DNA of 64,000 nucleotides from Rubrivivax sp. (lineage in GTDB: Bacteria > Pseudomonadota > Gammaproteobacteria > Burkholderiales > Burkholderiaceae_C), in the NCBI GenBank assembly GCA_004210455.1, contig SEFA01000021.1, forward strand, positions 22,668-86,667. The letters run 5' to 3'. Position numbers and translations under genes: made by a program. The stretch's first letter is position 1. Each line of letters starts with the position of its first letter. The notes under the pieces are model-generated. The model made no database searches and had not been told where the DNA came from. It saw only the letters and a program-made list of their open reading frames with translations. Below are positions 28,366 to 37,543 of the stretch, piece after piece.

Positions 28366-29652
28366 ATGGCCCTCGACATCCTGATCGCCGGCGGCGGCAT
28401 CGGCGGACTGACCGCGGCGCTGGCGCTGCAGCGCGACGGCCACCGCGTGACCGTCTGCGAAGCCACGGCGGAACTCAAGCCGCTGGGCGTGGGCATCAAC
28501 CTGCTGCCGCATGCGGTGGCCGTGCTCGACGGACTGGGGCTGATGCCGGCGCTGCAGGCGATGGCCGTGCCGACCTCCGCGCTGATCTTCGCCAACCGGC
28601 ACGGACAGACGATCTACGAGGACCGCCGCGGACTGGCCGGCGGCTACAGCCACCCGCAGTTCAGCGTGCATCGCGGCGAGCTGCAGCTGATGCTCTGGCG
28701 CGAAGCCGCGGCGAGGCTCGGCGCCGAACGCGTCGTCAGCGGCTGGCGCACCACGGGTGCGCGCAACGATGGCGACGGCGTCATCGTGCACGGGACGGAC
28801 ACGACCGGCGAGCCGGTCGAGCGACGCGCGGATCTGCTGATCGCGGCGGACGGCATCCATTCGGCGATCCGCCGTCAGTTCCATCCCGACGAGGGCGCGC
28901 CGCGCTGGAACGGGATGATGATGTGGCGCGGCACCTCGCTGGCGAAGCCCTTCCTCGACGGTCGCACGATGGTGCAGGCGGGCCACCGTCGCGCGAAGTT
29001 CGTCGTCTACCCGATCGCGCCGCCGCGACCGGACGGCTTGCAGCTGATCAACTGGATCTGCGACCGCCGCCTGCGCGAGGATGGTCTCGGCGGCGGCCTC
29101 ACCGCGCCCGGCCGCGAGGACTGGAACAAGCCCGGCTCGATCGCCGATCTGCTGCCGACCTTCGGCGGCTGGCGCTTCCCTTGGCTGGACGTGCCGGGCG
29201 TGATCGGGAGCGCGACGCAACTGCTGGAATGGCCGATGGTCGACCGCGATCCGCTGCCGCGCTGGCGGCATGGCCGCATCACGCTGCTCGGCGACGCGGC
29301 GCATCCGATGTACCCGATCGGCTCCAACGGCGCGACGCAGGCGATCCTCGACGCCGAGGCGATCGCACGGTCGCTGCGCGAGGAACGGCGTGTGGAGACG
29401 GCACTCGACCACTACGAGGCCGAACGCCGGCCAATGTGCGCGCGCATCGTCGAGCTGAACCGGCAGGAGGGCTTGGACTACATCCTCGACATGGTGGAAG
29501 AACGAGCGCCGGACGGCTTCGACCGCCTGGAAGATGTGATCGATCCGGCGGAGGTGGATGGGTTCGTCAAGCGATACAAGGCAGCGGCGGGGCATCGTCA
29601 GACGACGCCGGCGGCCCCGCCAGAAGGTGCGCCTTCGGCGCCCTCGCCGTAG
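28366..29652 (+). CDS. FAD-dependent aromatic-type monooxygenase
   Basis: A 428-residue single-component flavoprotein monooxygenase of the PHBH/salicylate-hydroxylase fold. It has the FAD dinucleotide motif IAGGGIGGLTAAL near residues 6-18, a DG motif in LIAADGIHSAIRR near 161-173 and the second FAD motif LLGDAAHPMYPIGSNGA near 306-322. The ATG at 28366 follows a GGAGA site. The frame upstream to 28261 covers promoter DNA. MarR divergent regulation suggests an aromatic or phenolic inducer (inference). The C-terminal 30 residues are Pro/Ala-rich. Confidence 0.92.
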   Translation: MALDILIAGGGIGGLTAALALQRDGHRVTVCEATAELKPLGVGINLLPHAVAVLDGLGLMPALQAMAVPTSALIFANRHGQTIYEDRRGLAGGYSHPQFSVHRGELQLMLWREAAARLGAERVVSGWRTTGARNDGDGVIVHGTDTTGEPVERRADLLIAADGIHSAIRRQFHPDEGAPRWNGMMMWRGTSLAKPFLDGRTMVQAGHRRAKFVVYPIAPPRPDGLQLINWICDRRLREDGLGGGLTAPGREDWNKPGSIADLLPTFGGWRFPWLDVPGVIGSATQLLEWPMVDRDPLPRWRHGRITLLGDAAHPMYPIGSNGATQAILDAEAIARSLREERRVETALDHYEAERRPMCARIVELNRQEGLDYILDMVEERAPDGFDRLEDVIDPAEVDGFVKRYKAAAGHRQTTPAAPPEGAPSAPSP

Positions 29653-29799
29653 CATCCGGAACCGCCCTCCTCATCTCGGTCACCCAAGCTCCTTGAATCG
29701 GGGGCTGCGCCTGGATTTCATGCGGATTGAGGTGAGAGACGTCAGGCGGAGTACCTCGAAGAATCACTGCTCATTCCACAACCAAGCAAGGAGCGGTGA

Positions 29800-30261
29800 A
29801 TGGCCTATGCATATTCGGACCGCCTGATGCCTTCCAAGCCAATCCCGCCGCGCGCATCGCCGGCACATCACAGCGAACCGCAGCAGTCCCACGCCACCGG
29901 CCCGCTATGGCTGCTCGTCCAAGATCGGCTGGCCGAGTTGGCGGCGCTGCCTGCGGATTGGAATGACGAAGGCGCTCCCCCCATCTCCGTGTTGGCACTG
30001 GAGATCACCCGGCAACTCCTGGCACTGCGTCCACCGCTCATGCGGTTGAGCGAGCTGTTCCCTTCTCCCGAAGGCGGCGTGCTGATGGAATATGTCCGGG
30101 GCTCCTGGGACCTCACGGTGGAAATCAGCGCCGATGGAACGCTGGAGATCTTCGGGTTCGAAATCGACGGCACGCTCAAGCTGTTCCCGCATCCCTACCC
30201 CTCCTTGAATGCCGAGTTTCTCGAGGCGCTCGACACCGCAGGAGGTCCGGAATGGCTGTGA
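29800..30261 (+). CDS. Conserved-looking hypothetical protein, first of a pair
   Basis: A 153-residue soluble protein with a good AAGGAG site 6 nt before the ATG. Residues 1-40 are low complexity (Pro/Ser/His). The remainder begins with helical DRLAELAALPADWNDEGAPPIS and ends with a beta-rich part (GSWDLTVEISADGTLEIFGFEIDG). I do not recognise the fold or function. It overlaps the next gene by 10 nt, so the two form a coupled operon. GC content and codon use are milder than in the neighbours, suggesting acquisition. Confidence 0.72.
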   Translation: MAYAYSDRLMPSKPIPPRASPAHHSEPQQSHATGPLWLLVQDRLAELAALPADWNDEGAPPISVLALEITRQLLALRPPLMRLSELFPSPEGGVLMEYVRGSWDLTVEISADGTLEIFGFEIDGTLKLFPHPYPSLNAEFLEALDTAGGPEWL

Positions 30262-30656
30262 GGTTGAACAACGCGGACGAGGTCCTGTTCCGTCAGATCC
30301 ATCCCAGCGGGCTGAAGGCCGGTAGCCCCTGCAGCTCCTGCTTCATGCCCTCGAAGTCAGACAACGCGCTCTTGTCGGTCGACCGGTCGACACTCACGAC
30401 AGCTGAGAAGTCCCATCGGCTCTACACGAGCAACGACAGGGCATCTGTCGCGGTCTATGGACTGAGCGTTGCCGAGTTCCTGGCATGCGGCGTCACGTGC
30501 TTCGAAGATCCGGTCCAAGACCACCCGACTCTGGCGGACAACCCGGCCCATGCCCTCGCTGACTTCTCCGCGCAGAGTCAGACGAGCCGGCGAGTCACCG
30601 CGAAGGAATTGAAGCGACTGGCCATTCGACGTGGTCGCCTGTTCGGTGCCTCATGA
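30252..30656 (+). CDS. Hypothetical protein, second of a pair
   Basis: A 134-residue protein translated from an ATG inside the previous gene's last codons. Its start EVLFRQIHPS...PCSSCFMPSKSDNALLSVDRSTLTTAE resembles a conserved but unassigned bacterial family with a (Y/F)RQ(I/V)HPS opening. That resemblance is from memory and needs a search. Two cysteines in CSSC could bind metal or form a disulfide. The C-terminus is basic (KELKRLAIRRGR). A stop/ATG overlap links it to a 27-codon remnant. Confidence 0.68.
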   Translation: MAVRLNNADEVLFRQIHPSGLKAGSPCSSCFMPSKSDNALLSVDRSTLTTAEKSHRLYTSNDRASVAVYGLSVAEFLACGVTCFEDPVQDHPTLADNPAHALADFSAQSQTSRRVTAKELKRLAIRRGRLFGAS

Positions 30657-30736
30657 ACGCGCAGGAATTCTTCAAATGGCAGCCGATCCGGGATGACTTG
30701 CACGAGCTGATCGACGGCGTTCCAAGACCCGTGTGA
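30653..30736 (+). pseudogene. 27-codon remnant, possibly Uma2-type N-terminus
   Basis: An ATG overlapping the previous TGA opens a 27-codon frame (MNAQEFFKWQPI... to HELIDGVPRP). The WxxxxxxxHELIDG pattern resembles the first motif of Uma2/PD-(D/E)XK-like proteins. The frame stops at 30736, where a normal protein would continue for about 160 residues, so this may be a decayed third gene. Confidence 0.3.
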
Positions 30737-30760
30737 GCGGGTAGGTCACCATCGCCACCT

Positions 30761-31504
30761 TCACGTGGCAGCCCACCCCGTCCTCAACCACCTCGCCCAG
30801 TCTTCCCGACCGTTCCGGGAAGCGAGGCTTGCCATCGCTTCGTGGTCGTATGGCAGGCTGATCGACTCGGTCGTCCAACCCTGCGCGGTCCGTTCCACGA
30901 TCGCGTAACGGGCATCCGGCGACCCCACTTCCGCGACGTGAGGTACCGGATGCTCGTCATCCCACGCCTGCAGCCCGACGCTGCCGGGATTCACCAGCCA
31001 TTGCCCACGCGCGCTGCGCAGCACGCGCGGGACATGCGTGTGGCCGCAGCACACCACCGTTGACGCTTCATCGCCGAGCCGGTCGGCGATCTCCAGCGAC
31101 GTCGCCATCCGCAAGCGCGGACCGTCCTGCGTATCGAGGAAGTACTCGATGTCGCGGCGCGGCGTGCCGTGGCAGAGGAAGATTTCTTCGGTCAGTCGCA
31201 GTGTCTCCGGCAGGCCGCGTATCCACGCCAGTTCCGCTTCACCCAGTTGCTCGCGCGCGAAACGGTCCGACGCGCCGCCGGGCTTCTCCGCAGTGATCGC
31301 GAGCAGTTGCCGCTCGTGGTTGCCGGCGATCGTCGGCCAATGCTGCGCCATCAGGTAGCGCGCCGTTTCCAGCGGCTGCAGCGGCCCCGACAGGATGTCG
31401 CCGAGGTTCACGATCTGGTCGACGCCGCGCCGCCGCGCGTCGGCCACGACGGCCTCCAACGCGAGCAGGTTGCCGTGGATGTCGGACAGCAGGGCGATGC
31501 GCAT
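30761..31504 (-). CDS. Metallophosphoesterase (YfcE/calcineurin-like)
   Basis: A 247-residue calcineurin-like phosphoesterase. The metal-binding blocks are all present in order: SDIHGN at residues 7-12, NLGDILSGP near 34-42, AGNHER near 59-64 and CGHTHVPR near 152-159. These coordinate a dinuclear metal centre. The following VNPGSVGLQ is also typical. It is likely a phosphodiesterase or protein phosphatase of unknown substrate, and is convergent with the small island at 29800-30736. Confidence 0.93.
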   Translation of the reverse strand: MRIALLSDIHGNLLALEAVVADARRRGVDQIVNLGDILSGPLQPLETARYLMAQHWPTIAGNHERQLLAITAEKPGGASDRFAREQLGEAELAWIRGLPETLRLTEEIFLCHGTPRRDIEYFLDTQDGPRLRMATSLEIADRLGDEASTVVCCGHTHVPRVLRSARGQWLVNPGSVGLQAWDDEHPVPHVAEVGSPDARYAIVERTAQGWTTESISLPYDHEAMASLASRNGREDWARWLRTGWAAT

Positions 31505-31552
31505 GGCGGCCTCGAAGGTGGCGGCGCGGCGTGGCGTTCAGTCGGAAGACAG

Positions 31553-32413
31553 TCAGCCGATCAGTTGCCGCGCGTGATGCACGAGGTGATCGTCGATCAC
31601 CGTCGCGATGAAGTAGTAGCCGTGGTCGTAGCCCTCGTGGCGGCGCAGCGTCAGCGGCTGCCCGATCGCCGCGCAGGCCGATTCCAGCGCTTCCGGATAC
31701 AGCTGCTCCACGAGGAACTTGTCCGCCAGACCCTGGTCGACCAGGATGCCGTGCGGATACGGCGCTCGCTTCTGCGCCTGGATCAGCGCGCTCGCGTCAT
31801 GCGCGGGCCAGGCGTCGCGGTCCTCGCCGAGGTAGCCGGTGAAGGCCTTCACGCCCCACGGGCAGCGGCTGGGCGCGGCGATCGGCGCGATCGCCGACAC
31901 CGACGCGAAGGCGCCCGGATGCCGCAGTGCCAACGTCAGCGCGCCATGCCCGCCCATCGAGTGGCCGGCGATGCCGGTCTTGGCCGCGTCCAGTCCGAGC
32001 GAGGCCTGCACCTGCGGGATCAGCTCCCGCATCAGGTAGCTTTCCATCCGCCAGTGCGTCGCCCACGGCGCCTGGGTCGCATCGAGGTAGAACCCCGCCG
32101 CGACGCCGAAGTCCCAGGACGCCGTCGCGCCCGGCAACGCGCTGACCGCGTCGCCGCGCGGACTCGTGTCCGGCATCAGCAGCGCGATCCCCAACTCGGC
32201 CGCCTGGCGCTGCGCGCCCGCCTTCATGGTGAAGGTCTCCTCGCTGCAGGTCAGCCCCGCCAGGAACACGACCAGCCCCTTCACCGCCCGCGCCCCGCCC
32301 GGCGGCAGGAACAGCGCGAAGCGCATCGGCAGGCCGATCTCGGCCGAGTCGTGGCGGTGGAAACGCTGCACGCCGCCGAAGCTGGCGTGCTCGCTGATCA
32401 ATTCGAAAGTCAT
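31553..32413 (-). CDS. fghA: S-formylglutathione hydrolase
   Basis: A 286-residue esterase-D/FghA-type alpha/beta hydrolase that converts S-formylglutathione to formate and glutathione, the last step of glutathione-dependent formaldehyde oxidation. The nucleophile elbow GHSMGGHG contains Ser152. The catalytic His lies in EGYDHGYYFIAT near residue 262. The family blocks FLAGLTCSEETF and PDTSPRG are present. It follows gshB by 25 nt, a logical link to glutathione supply. The formaldehyde dehydrogenase partner is not in this window. Confidence 0.95.
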   Translation of the reverse strand: MTFELISEHASFGGVQRFHRHDSAEIGLPMRFALFLPPGGARAVKGLVVFLAGLTCSEETFTMKAGAQRQAAELGIALLMPDTSPRGDAVSALPGATASWDFGVAAGFYLDATQAPWATHWRMESYLMRELIPQVQASLGLDAAKTGIAGHSMGGHGALTLALRHPGAFASVSAIAPIAAPSRCPWGVKAFTGYLGEDRDAWPAHDASALIQAQKRAPYPHGILVDQGLADKFLVEQLYPEALESACAAIGQPLTLRRHEGYDHGYYFIATVIDDHLVHHARQLIG

Positions 32414-32438
32414 GGCGATGTCCCGATGCGTCCTGCGA

Positions 32439-33422
32439 TCAACGGGCGGCGACCATCGCCGCTTCCAATGCGTCGATGAACACGGCGCCGACGTCGAAAC
32501 CTGTCTGCTCCATGATTTCCTGGAAACAGGTCGGGCTGGTCACGTTGAGCTCGGTCATCTTGTCGCCGATCACGTCCAGACCCACCAGCAGCAGGCCGCG
32601 CGCGGCCAGCACCGGTCCCAAGGCCTCGGCGATGCGGCGATCGTCGTCGGTCAGCGGCTGCGCAACACCCTTGCCGCCCGCGGCCAGATTCCCGCGCACC
32701 TCGGTCCCCTGCGGGATCCGCGCCAGCGAATACGGCACCGGCTTGCCGCCGATCAGCAGGATGCGCTTGTCGCCCTTGACGATCTCCGGCACGAAGCGCT
32801 GCACCATCACCGACTGCGCGCCGTTCTTGTTCAGCGTCTCGATGATGCTGCCCAGGTTCAGCGCATCCGCCTTCACGCGGAAGATGCCCATGCCGCCCAT
32901 GCCGTCCAGCGGCTTCAGGATGATGTCCTGGTGCTCCGCGTGGAACGCGCGGATCGCCGCCGCTGAGCGCGTCACCAGCGTCGGCGCGATGAACTGCGGG
33001 AACTCCAGGATCGCGAGCTTCTCCGGATGGTCGCGCAGCGACGCGGCCTTGTTGAACACGCGCGCGCCTTCGCGCTCCGCCTGCTCCAGCAGATGCGTGG
33101 CGTAGAAGAACTCCGAATCGAAGGGCGGATCCTTGCGCATCAGCACCGCGTCGACATCGGCCAGGGCCAGGTCTTGCGTGGCGCTGACCTCGTGCCACAC
33201 GGCCAGCTTGGTGCCGGCCTGGCTGGCGACGGCTTCCGGCGTCAGCGTCAGCTGCTTCGCCGCGTGCGCGGTCACGCGGCCGCCGCTGACCCATAGCAGG
33301 TCGGGCACCTCGCAGACCCAGAGCTCATGGCCGCGCCGGGCGGCCTCGCGCATCATCGCGAAGGTGGAGTCCTTGTAGGTATTGAAGGTCGACAGCGGAT
33401 CGGCGACGAACAGCAGTTTCAT
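32439..33422 (-). CDS. gshB: Glutathione synthetase
   Basis: A 327-residue ATP-grasp enzyme joining gamma-glutamylcysteine and glycine. Features include the N-terminal MKLLFVADPLSTFNTYKDST, the MRKDPPFDSEF block near residues 101-111, the glycine-rich loop KPLDGMGGMGIFRV near 182-195 and the C-terminal GLDVIGDKMTELNVTSPT. The ATG at 33422 matches the family N-terminus; the nine extra upstream codons are not conserved. It is cotranscribed with fghA. The partner gshA is about 9 kb away. Confidence 0.97.
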   Translation of the reverse strand: MKLLFVADPLSTFNTYKDSTFAMMREAARRGHELWVCEVPDLLWVSGGRVTAHAAKQLTLTPEAVASQAGTKLAVWHEVSATQDLALADVDAVLMRKDPPFDSEFFYATHLLEQAEREGARVFNKAASLRDHPEKLAILEFPQFIAPTLVTRSAAAIRAFHAEHQDIILKPLDGMGGMGIFRVKADALNLGSIIETLNKNGAQSVMVQRFVPEIVKGDKRILLIGGKPVPYSLARIPQGTEVRGNLAAGGKGVAQPLTDDDRRIAEALGPVLAARGLLLVGLDVIGDKMTELNVTSPTCFQEIMEQTGFDVGAVFIDALEAAMVAAR

Positions 33423-33445
33423 GGGCAAGGCTTTCGGCAAGGAAC

Positions 33446-34612
33446 TCAACGAGTGCGGAAGTGTTGCACCAAAAGAGAAACCGCACCGGCGACCACGCCC
33501 CAGAAGGCCGAGCCGATGCCCAGCAGGCTCAGCCCGGACAGCGTCACCAGGAAGGTCAGGATGGCCGCGTCGCGATGCGCCTCGTCCTTCAGCGCGGCCG
33601 ACAGGCCGCCGGCGATCGTGCCCAGCAGTGCCAGGCCGGCCACGGCGGCGATCAGCTCACGCGGAAAGGCGGTCAACAAGCCCACGACCGCACCGCCCGC
33701 CAGGCCGATGACCAGATAGAACACCCCCGCCATCGCCGACGCCATGTAGCGCCGGGCCGGATCCTCGTGCGCTTCGCGCCCCATGCAGATCGCCGCGGTG
33801 ATCGCCGCGAGGTTGAACGCGTAGCCCCCGAAAGGCGCGAAGACGATGGACGCGAAGCCGGTCGCCGCGATGCTGGCCGACACCGGCGTCTGGTAGCCCG
33901 ACGCCCGCTGCGCCGCCACGCCGGGCAGGTTCTGCGACGCCATCGTCACCAGGAACAGCGGCAGCGCGACGCCGACCAGCGCCGTCACCGAGAACGACGG
34001 CGTGACCCACACCGGCGAGGCCCATCCCCAGTCGACGGCCTCCAGATGCAGCCGTCCTTGCGAAGCCGCGACGGCGATCCCGGCGACCAGCACCAGCGGC
34101 GTCGCATAGCGGGGCAGGAAACGGCGCGCCAGCACATAGGTGAGCGCCATCGTCAGCACCATTGCCGGCGCCGTCTTCGTCGCCAGCACGGCATCCAGCC
34201 CGAAGCGTGCCAGCACGCCGGCCAGCAGCGCCGAGGCGATCGCGATGGGGATGCGGTCCATGATCCGTTCGAACCACCGCGTCGCGCCGGCGATCAGGAT
34301 CAGCGCGCCGCAGACGATGAACGCGCCGACGGCTTCCGGCATCGAGATGCCGGACACCCCCGCGATCAGCGCCGCGCCCGGCGTGGACCAGGCGGTCAAC
34401 ACCGGTTGCCGGGTCCACAGCGACAGGCCGAGGCTGGTCAGCCCCATGCCGAGTCCCAGCGCCCAGATCCAGGAACTGGTCTGGGCTGGTGTCGCGCCGA
34501 GCGCCTGTGCCGCCTGGAACACGATGGCCACCGAACTCGTGAAACCCACCAGCACGGCGACGAAGCCCGCGACCACGGCGGACAGGGACAGGTCTTTCAG
34601 CCATCGATTCAT
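33446..34612 (-). CDS. BenE-family benzoate/H+ symporter-like protein
   Basis: A membrane protein of about 388 residues with 11-12 hydrophobic helices. It belongs to the BenE family of aromatic carboxylate carriers. The family N-terminus LSLSAVVAGFVAVLVGFTSSVAIVFQAA is visible and a central PVSASIAATGFASIVFAPFGGYAFNLAAITAAICMG-like region is characteristic. Start at ATG 34612, four codons after the first possible Met. No benzoate catabolic genes are nearby, so the substrate is uncertain. It precedes gshB on the same strand by 23 nt. Confidence 0.88.
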   Translation of the reverse strand: MNRWLKDLSLSAVVAGFVAVLVGFTSSVAIVFQAAQALGATPAQTSSWIWALGLGMGLTSLGLSLWTRQPVLTAWSTPGAALIAGVSGISMPEAVGAFIVCGALILIAGATRWFERIMDRIPIAIASALLAGVLARFGLDAVLATKTAPAMVLTMALTYVLARRFLPRYATPLVLVAGIAVAASQGRLHLEAVDWGWASPVWVTPSFSVTALVGVALPLFLVTMASQNLPGVAAQRASGYQTPVSASIAATGFASIVFAPFGGYAFNLAAITAAICMGREAHEDPARRYMASAMAGVFYLVIGLAGGAVVGLLTAFPRELIAAVAGLALLGTIAGGLSAALKDEAHRDAAILTFLVTLSGLSLLGIGSAFWGVVAGAVSLLVQHFRTR

Positions 34613-34676
34613 GGCCCGGAGCATAGCGACCGCACTCGGCTAGAGTCGCCGTCCAGAGAGAGAAAGGGACAGATCC

Positions 34677-35537
34677 ATGCGCGACATCGCCCGCGCGAAA
34701 ACCAGGCTCGTCACCGCGATCACCGGCCTGGGCCTCCTCAGCAGCCTGAGCGGCCCCGCCTGGGCAGGACCTGCGAGCATCGGCACCATTTTCGGCACCC
34801 CCCACATCGGCGGGAAGGTCACGAACGGTGACCTCGATGAGGTCCGGCGGGACCTCACCGGTCACTTCGACAAGCCGATGATGCTGCGCGTCGATCCCGC
34901 CAGCCATGGTGCGGAGGTCATGCGCATTGGCCTGTGGCTGCGAGATCAGCAGCCGGCAATCCGGGTTCGGGATACCTGTGTCGGAGCCTGCGCCTGGTTC
35001 ATGCTGGACAGCGGCCGCAGCCTGCAGGTGGCCAAGGACACGGTCATCGCCTTTGGCGCCTATGCCGAGCTCTGGTCAAGCATCGAGATCCAGCTCGACC
35101 GCGGAGACCTCACCATCGACGACGACCGATCGCGCGATTCGATCCGCTCCTTCAAACAGCGTATCCCAGCCGCTGTCTGGAGGGACGCAGCGGCGTTGCG
35201 CGAGGCACGTCTGACGAAGGCTCGCGCGCCTGCCTGGGTGCAGGACTTCGTGATGTCAACAACCTCGTTGACTGTTGAACAATTGGCTCGCGACGAGAAG
35301 GATTTCAACTTCCGCGTCCTCACGTCGCCGCATCGCTGCGTCTGGTGGGTGCCGGACGCAGAAGGGATGCGGCAACTGGGACTGTCGGTCCCCGGCTACG
35401 TGCCGCCGGACCCAGCCCGGGCTGCGACAGCGCTGCGCGTCCCCGCGAAGGTGATCTACATCGGACCGGCGCTGCCTGAGCTGCCGCCGACCGCGCTCTG
35501 CGAGGGCGATCCGACGCTGCAACTCAAGCTGCCCTGA
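34677..35537 (+). CDS. Exported ClpP/COG3904-like periplasmic protein
   Basis: A 286-residue protein with a signal peptide ending AWA at residue 30. Residues 80-130 resemble periplasmic ClpP/crotonase-fold proteins: a helix, then IRVRDTCVGACAWFMLDSGR, then AKDTVIAFGA. In that family the block is usually C-x-S-A-C; here the middle residue is Gly103 between Cys101 and Cys105, so a serine nucleophile may be lost. The C-terminus has further cysteines (HRCVWW, ALCEGD). Family assignment is from pattern only. It is convergent with kup (6-nt gap). Confidence 0.55.
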   Translation: MRDIARAKTRLVTAITGLGLLSSLSGPAWAGPASIGTIFGTPHIGGKVTNGDLDEVRRDLTGHFDKPMMLRVDPASHGAEVMRIGLWLRDQQPAIRVRDTCVGACAWFMLDSGRSLQVAKDTVIAFGAYAELWSSIEIQLDRGDLTIDDDRSRDSIRSFKQRIPAAVWRDAAALREARLTKARAPAWVQDFVMSTTSLTVEQLARDEKDFNFRVLTSPHRCVWWVPDAEGMRQLGLSVPGYVPPDPARAATALRVPAKVIYIGPALPELPPTALCEGDPTLQLKLP

Positions 35538-35543
35538 CCCCCG

Positions 35544-37427
35544 TCAGATCTCGACCTTCGACCCCAGCTCCACGATCCGGTTCGCCGGCAGATGCAGGAA
35601 GTCTGCCGCCGCCGCCGCGTTTCTGTGCATGCTCGCGAACAGCTTTTCCCGCCACAGCGCCATGCCCGAGCCGATCGTCGGGATGACGATGTCCCGCGAC
35701 AGGAAATAGCTGGTCTCCATCTCGTCCAGATGCACCCCGCGCTGCTCCAGCAACTTGAGCGCGTCCGGCACATCCGGCTCGTTCTTGAAGCCGAAGTGCA
35801 GGTTGACCTGCCAGCAGTCGTTGTCGAGGCTTTCCACCTCGACGCGCTTCTCGAAGCCGATCCACGGTACCTCGTGATGCTTGACGCTGACGAACAGGTT
35901 CTGCTCGTGCAGCACCTTGTTGTGCTTCAGGTTGTGCAGCAGCGCGTTGGGCGTGACGCCCACCTCCGCCGACAGGAACACCGCCGTGCCCTGCACCCGC
36001 GTCGGCGGGTTGATGAAGACGGCCTCCAGGAAGCTCTTCAGGTCGATCGCGTCCTCGCGCAGCTTGTCCGACAGCAGCCGGCGGCCCTGCTTCCAGGTCA
36101 GCATCAGCGTGAACATGCCGAAGCCGATCAGCAGCGGGAACCAGCCGCCGTGCGCCACCTTCAGCAGGTTGGACGCCAGGAAGGTCGCATCGATGACGAA
36201 GAAGGCGCCTGTCGCGACCAGGCACAGCCACAGCGGATAACGCCAGCCGAAGCGGATCACGAAGAAGGTCATCACCGTGGTGATGGTCATGTCGATGGTC
36301 ACCGCCACGCCGTAGGCGCCGGCCAGCTTGCTCGACGACTCGAAGAAGGCCACCGCCACCACGACGAAGGCGAACAGCCCCCAGTTGACGAAGGGCACGT
36401 AGATCTGCCCGATGTCGCGAACCGACGTGTGCACGATGCGCATGCGCGGCAGCAGTCCCAACTGCACCGCCTGCTTGGTCACCGAGAACGCCGCCGTGAT
36501 CAGCGCTTGCGAGGCCACGATCGCCGCCAGCGTCGCGAGCACGAACAGCGGGATCTCCGCCCAGCTCGGCGCCAGCAGGAAGAACGGGTTCTTGATCGCT
36601 TCCGGCCGGTCCAGCAGCAGCGCGCCCTGGCCGAAGTAGTTCAGCGTCAGCGCCGGCATCACGAAGCTGTACCAGGCGATGCGGATCGGCTGCTTGCCGA
36701 AGTGGCCCAGGTCGGCGTAGAGCGCCTCCCCGCCGGTCACCACCAGCACCACCGCGCCCAGCGCGACGAACGCGATCCAGCCGTAGTGGGTGCAGAACTC
36801 GATCGCCCACATCGGGTTGATGGCCTGCAGCACGTGCGGATTGCCGACGATCTTGGGGATCCCCAGCAGCGCCAGCGAGGTGAACCACACCAGCATCACC
36901 GGCCCGAAAGCCTTGCCCACGCCGCCGGTGCCGAATCGCTGCACCGCGAACAGCCCGGCCAGCACCACCAGCGAGATGGGCACCACCGCGTCGTGGTACT
37001 GCGGCGCGTAGACCTCGATGCCCTCGACCGCCGAGAGCACCGTCATCGCCGGCGTGATCACCGCGTCGCCGAAGAAGATCGCCGTACCGAACAGTCCCAC
37101 CAGCATCAGCCCGCGCCGCAGCGTGGGCTTCTCCCGCACCGCCGTGGTGGCCAGCGCGAGCATGGCGATCAGGCCGCCTTCGCCGTTGTTGTCGGCGCGC
37201 AGGATCAGCAGCACGTACTTGAAGGAGACCACGATGGTCATGGTCCAGAACAGCAGCGACAGCACCCCGAGGATGTTGTCGTGCGTCATGGGCACGTGCG
37301 CGCCGTGGAAGACTTCCTTGAGCGCGTACAGGGGACTGGTGCCGATGTCGCCGTAGACGACGCCGAGGGCCCCGACGGTCAGGCCGGCCAGGGCGGCGGG
37401 CGTGCGGGGCGCGTGATGTGAACTCAC
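35544..37427 (-). CDS. kup: Potassium uptake protein Kup
   Basis: A 627-residue KUP/HAK/KT K+/H+ symporter. The N-terminal signature [17 protein letters not shown] is at residues 22-38. Twelve transmembrane helices occupy about residues 15-450, with the conserved [20 protein letters not shown] near 118-137. A cytoplasmic C-terminal domain follows (about 450-627). Translation starts at GTG 37427. The length is normal. It is probably constitutive low-affinity K+ uptake. A candidate promoter overlaps the hairpin after the TonB-receptor gene. Confidence 0.96.
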   Translation of the reverse strand: MSSHHAPRTPAALAGLTVGALGVVYGDIGTSPLYALKEVFHGAHVPMTHDNILGVLSLLFWTMTIVVSFKYVLLILRADNNGEGGLIAMLALATTAVREKPTLRRGLMLVGLFGTAIFFGDAVITPAMTVLSAVEGIEVYAPQYHDAVVPISLVVLAGLFAVQRFGTGGVGKAFGPVMLVWFTSLALLGIPKIVGNPHVLQAINPMWAIEFCTHYGWIAFVALGAVVLVVTGGEALYADLGHFGKQPIRIAWYSFVMPALTLNYFGQGALLLDRPEAIKNPFFLLAPSWAEIPLFVLATLAAIVASQALITAAFSVTKQAVQLGLLPRMRIVHTSVRDIGQIYVPFVNWGLFAFVVVAVAFFESSSKLAGAYGVAVTIDMTITTVMTFFVIRFGWRYPLWLCLVATGAFFVIDATFLASNLLKVAHGGWFPLLIGFGMFTLMLTWKQGRRLLSDKLREDAIDLKSFLEAVFINPPTRVQGTAVFLSAEVGVTPNALLHNLKHNKVLHEQNLFVSVKHHEVPWIGFEKRVEVESLDNDCWQVNLHFGFKNEPDVPDALKLLEQRGVHLDEMETSYFLSRDIVIPTIGSGMALWREKLFASMHRNAAAAADFLHLPANRIVELGSKVEI

Positions 37428-37472
37428 AAAGGTCGCGGCAGCCGCCCGGGCCGCCGGAAGTCGAAAGCGCCT

Positions 37473-37540
37473 ATTGTCTGCCTTCCGTTGTGCAGTGCGT
37501 CAATGCCCCCCGCCACCGTTGCGGGGGCGGGGGTTGACGC
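37473..37540 (-). promoter_or_regulatory. Hairpin after TonB receptor gene with overlapping kup promoter
   Basis: A long stem (37497-37503 with 37534-37540, continued by a GC-rich inner stem) follows the receptor stop at 37544 and may end that transcript, although no T tract follows. Its distal arm supplies TTGACG (37503-37498), which with GACAAT (37478-37473) at 19-nt spacing is a candidate kup promoter. Confidence 0.4.
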
Positions 37541-37543
37541 CGA

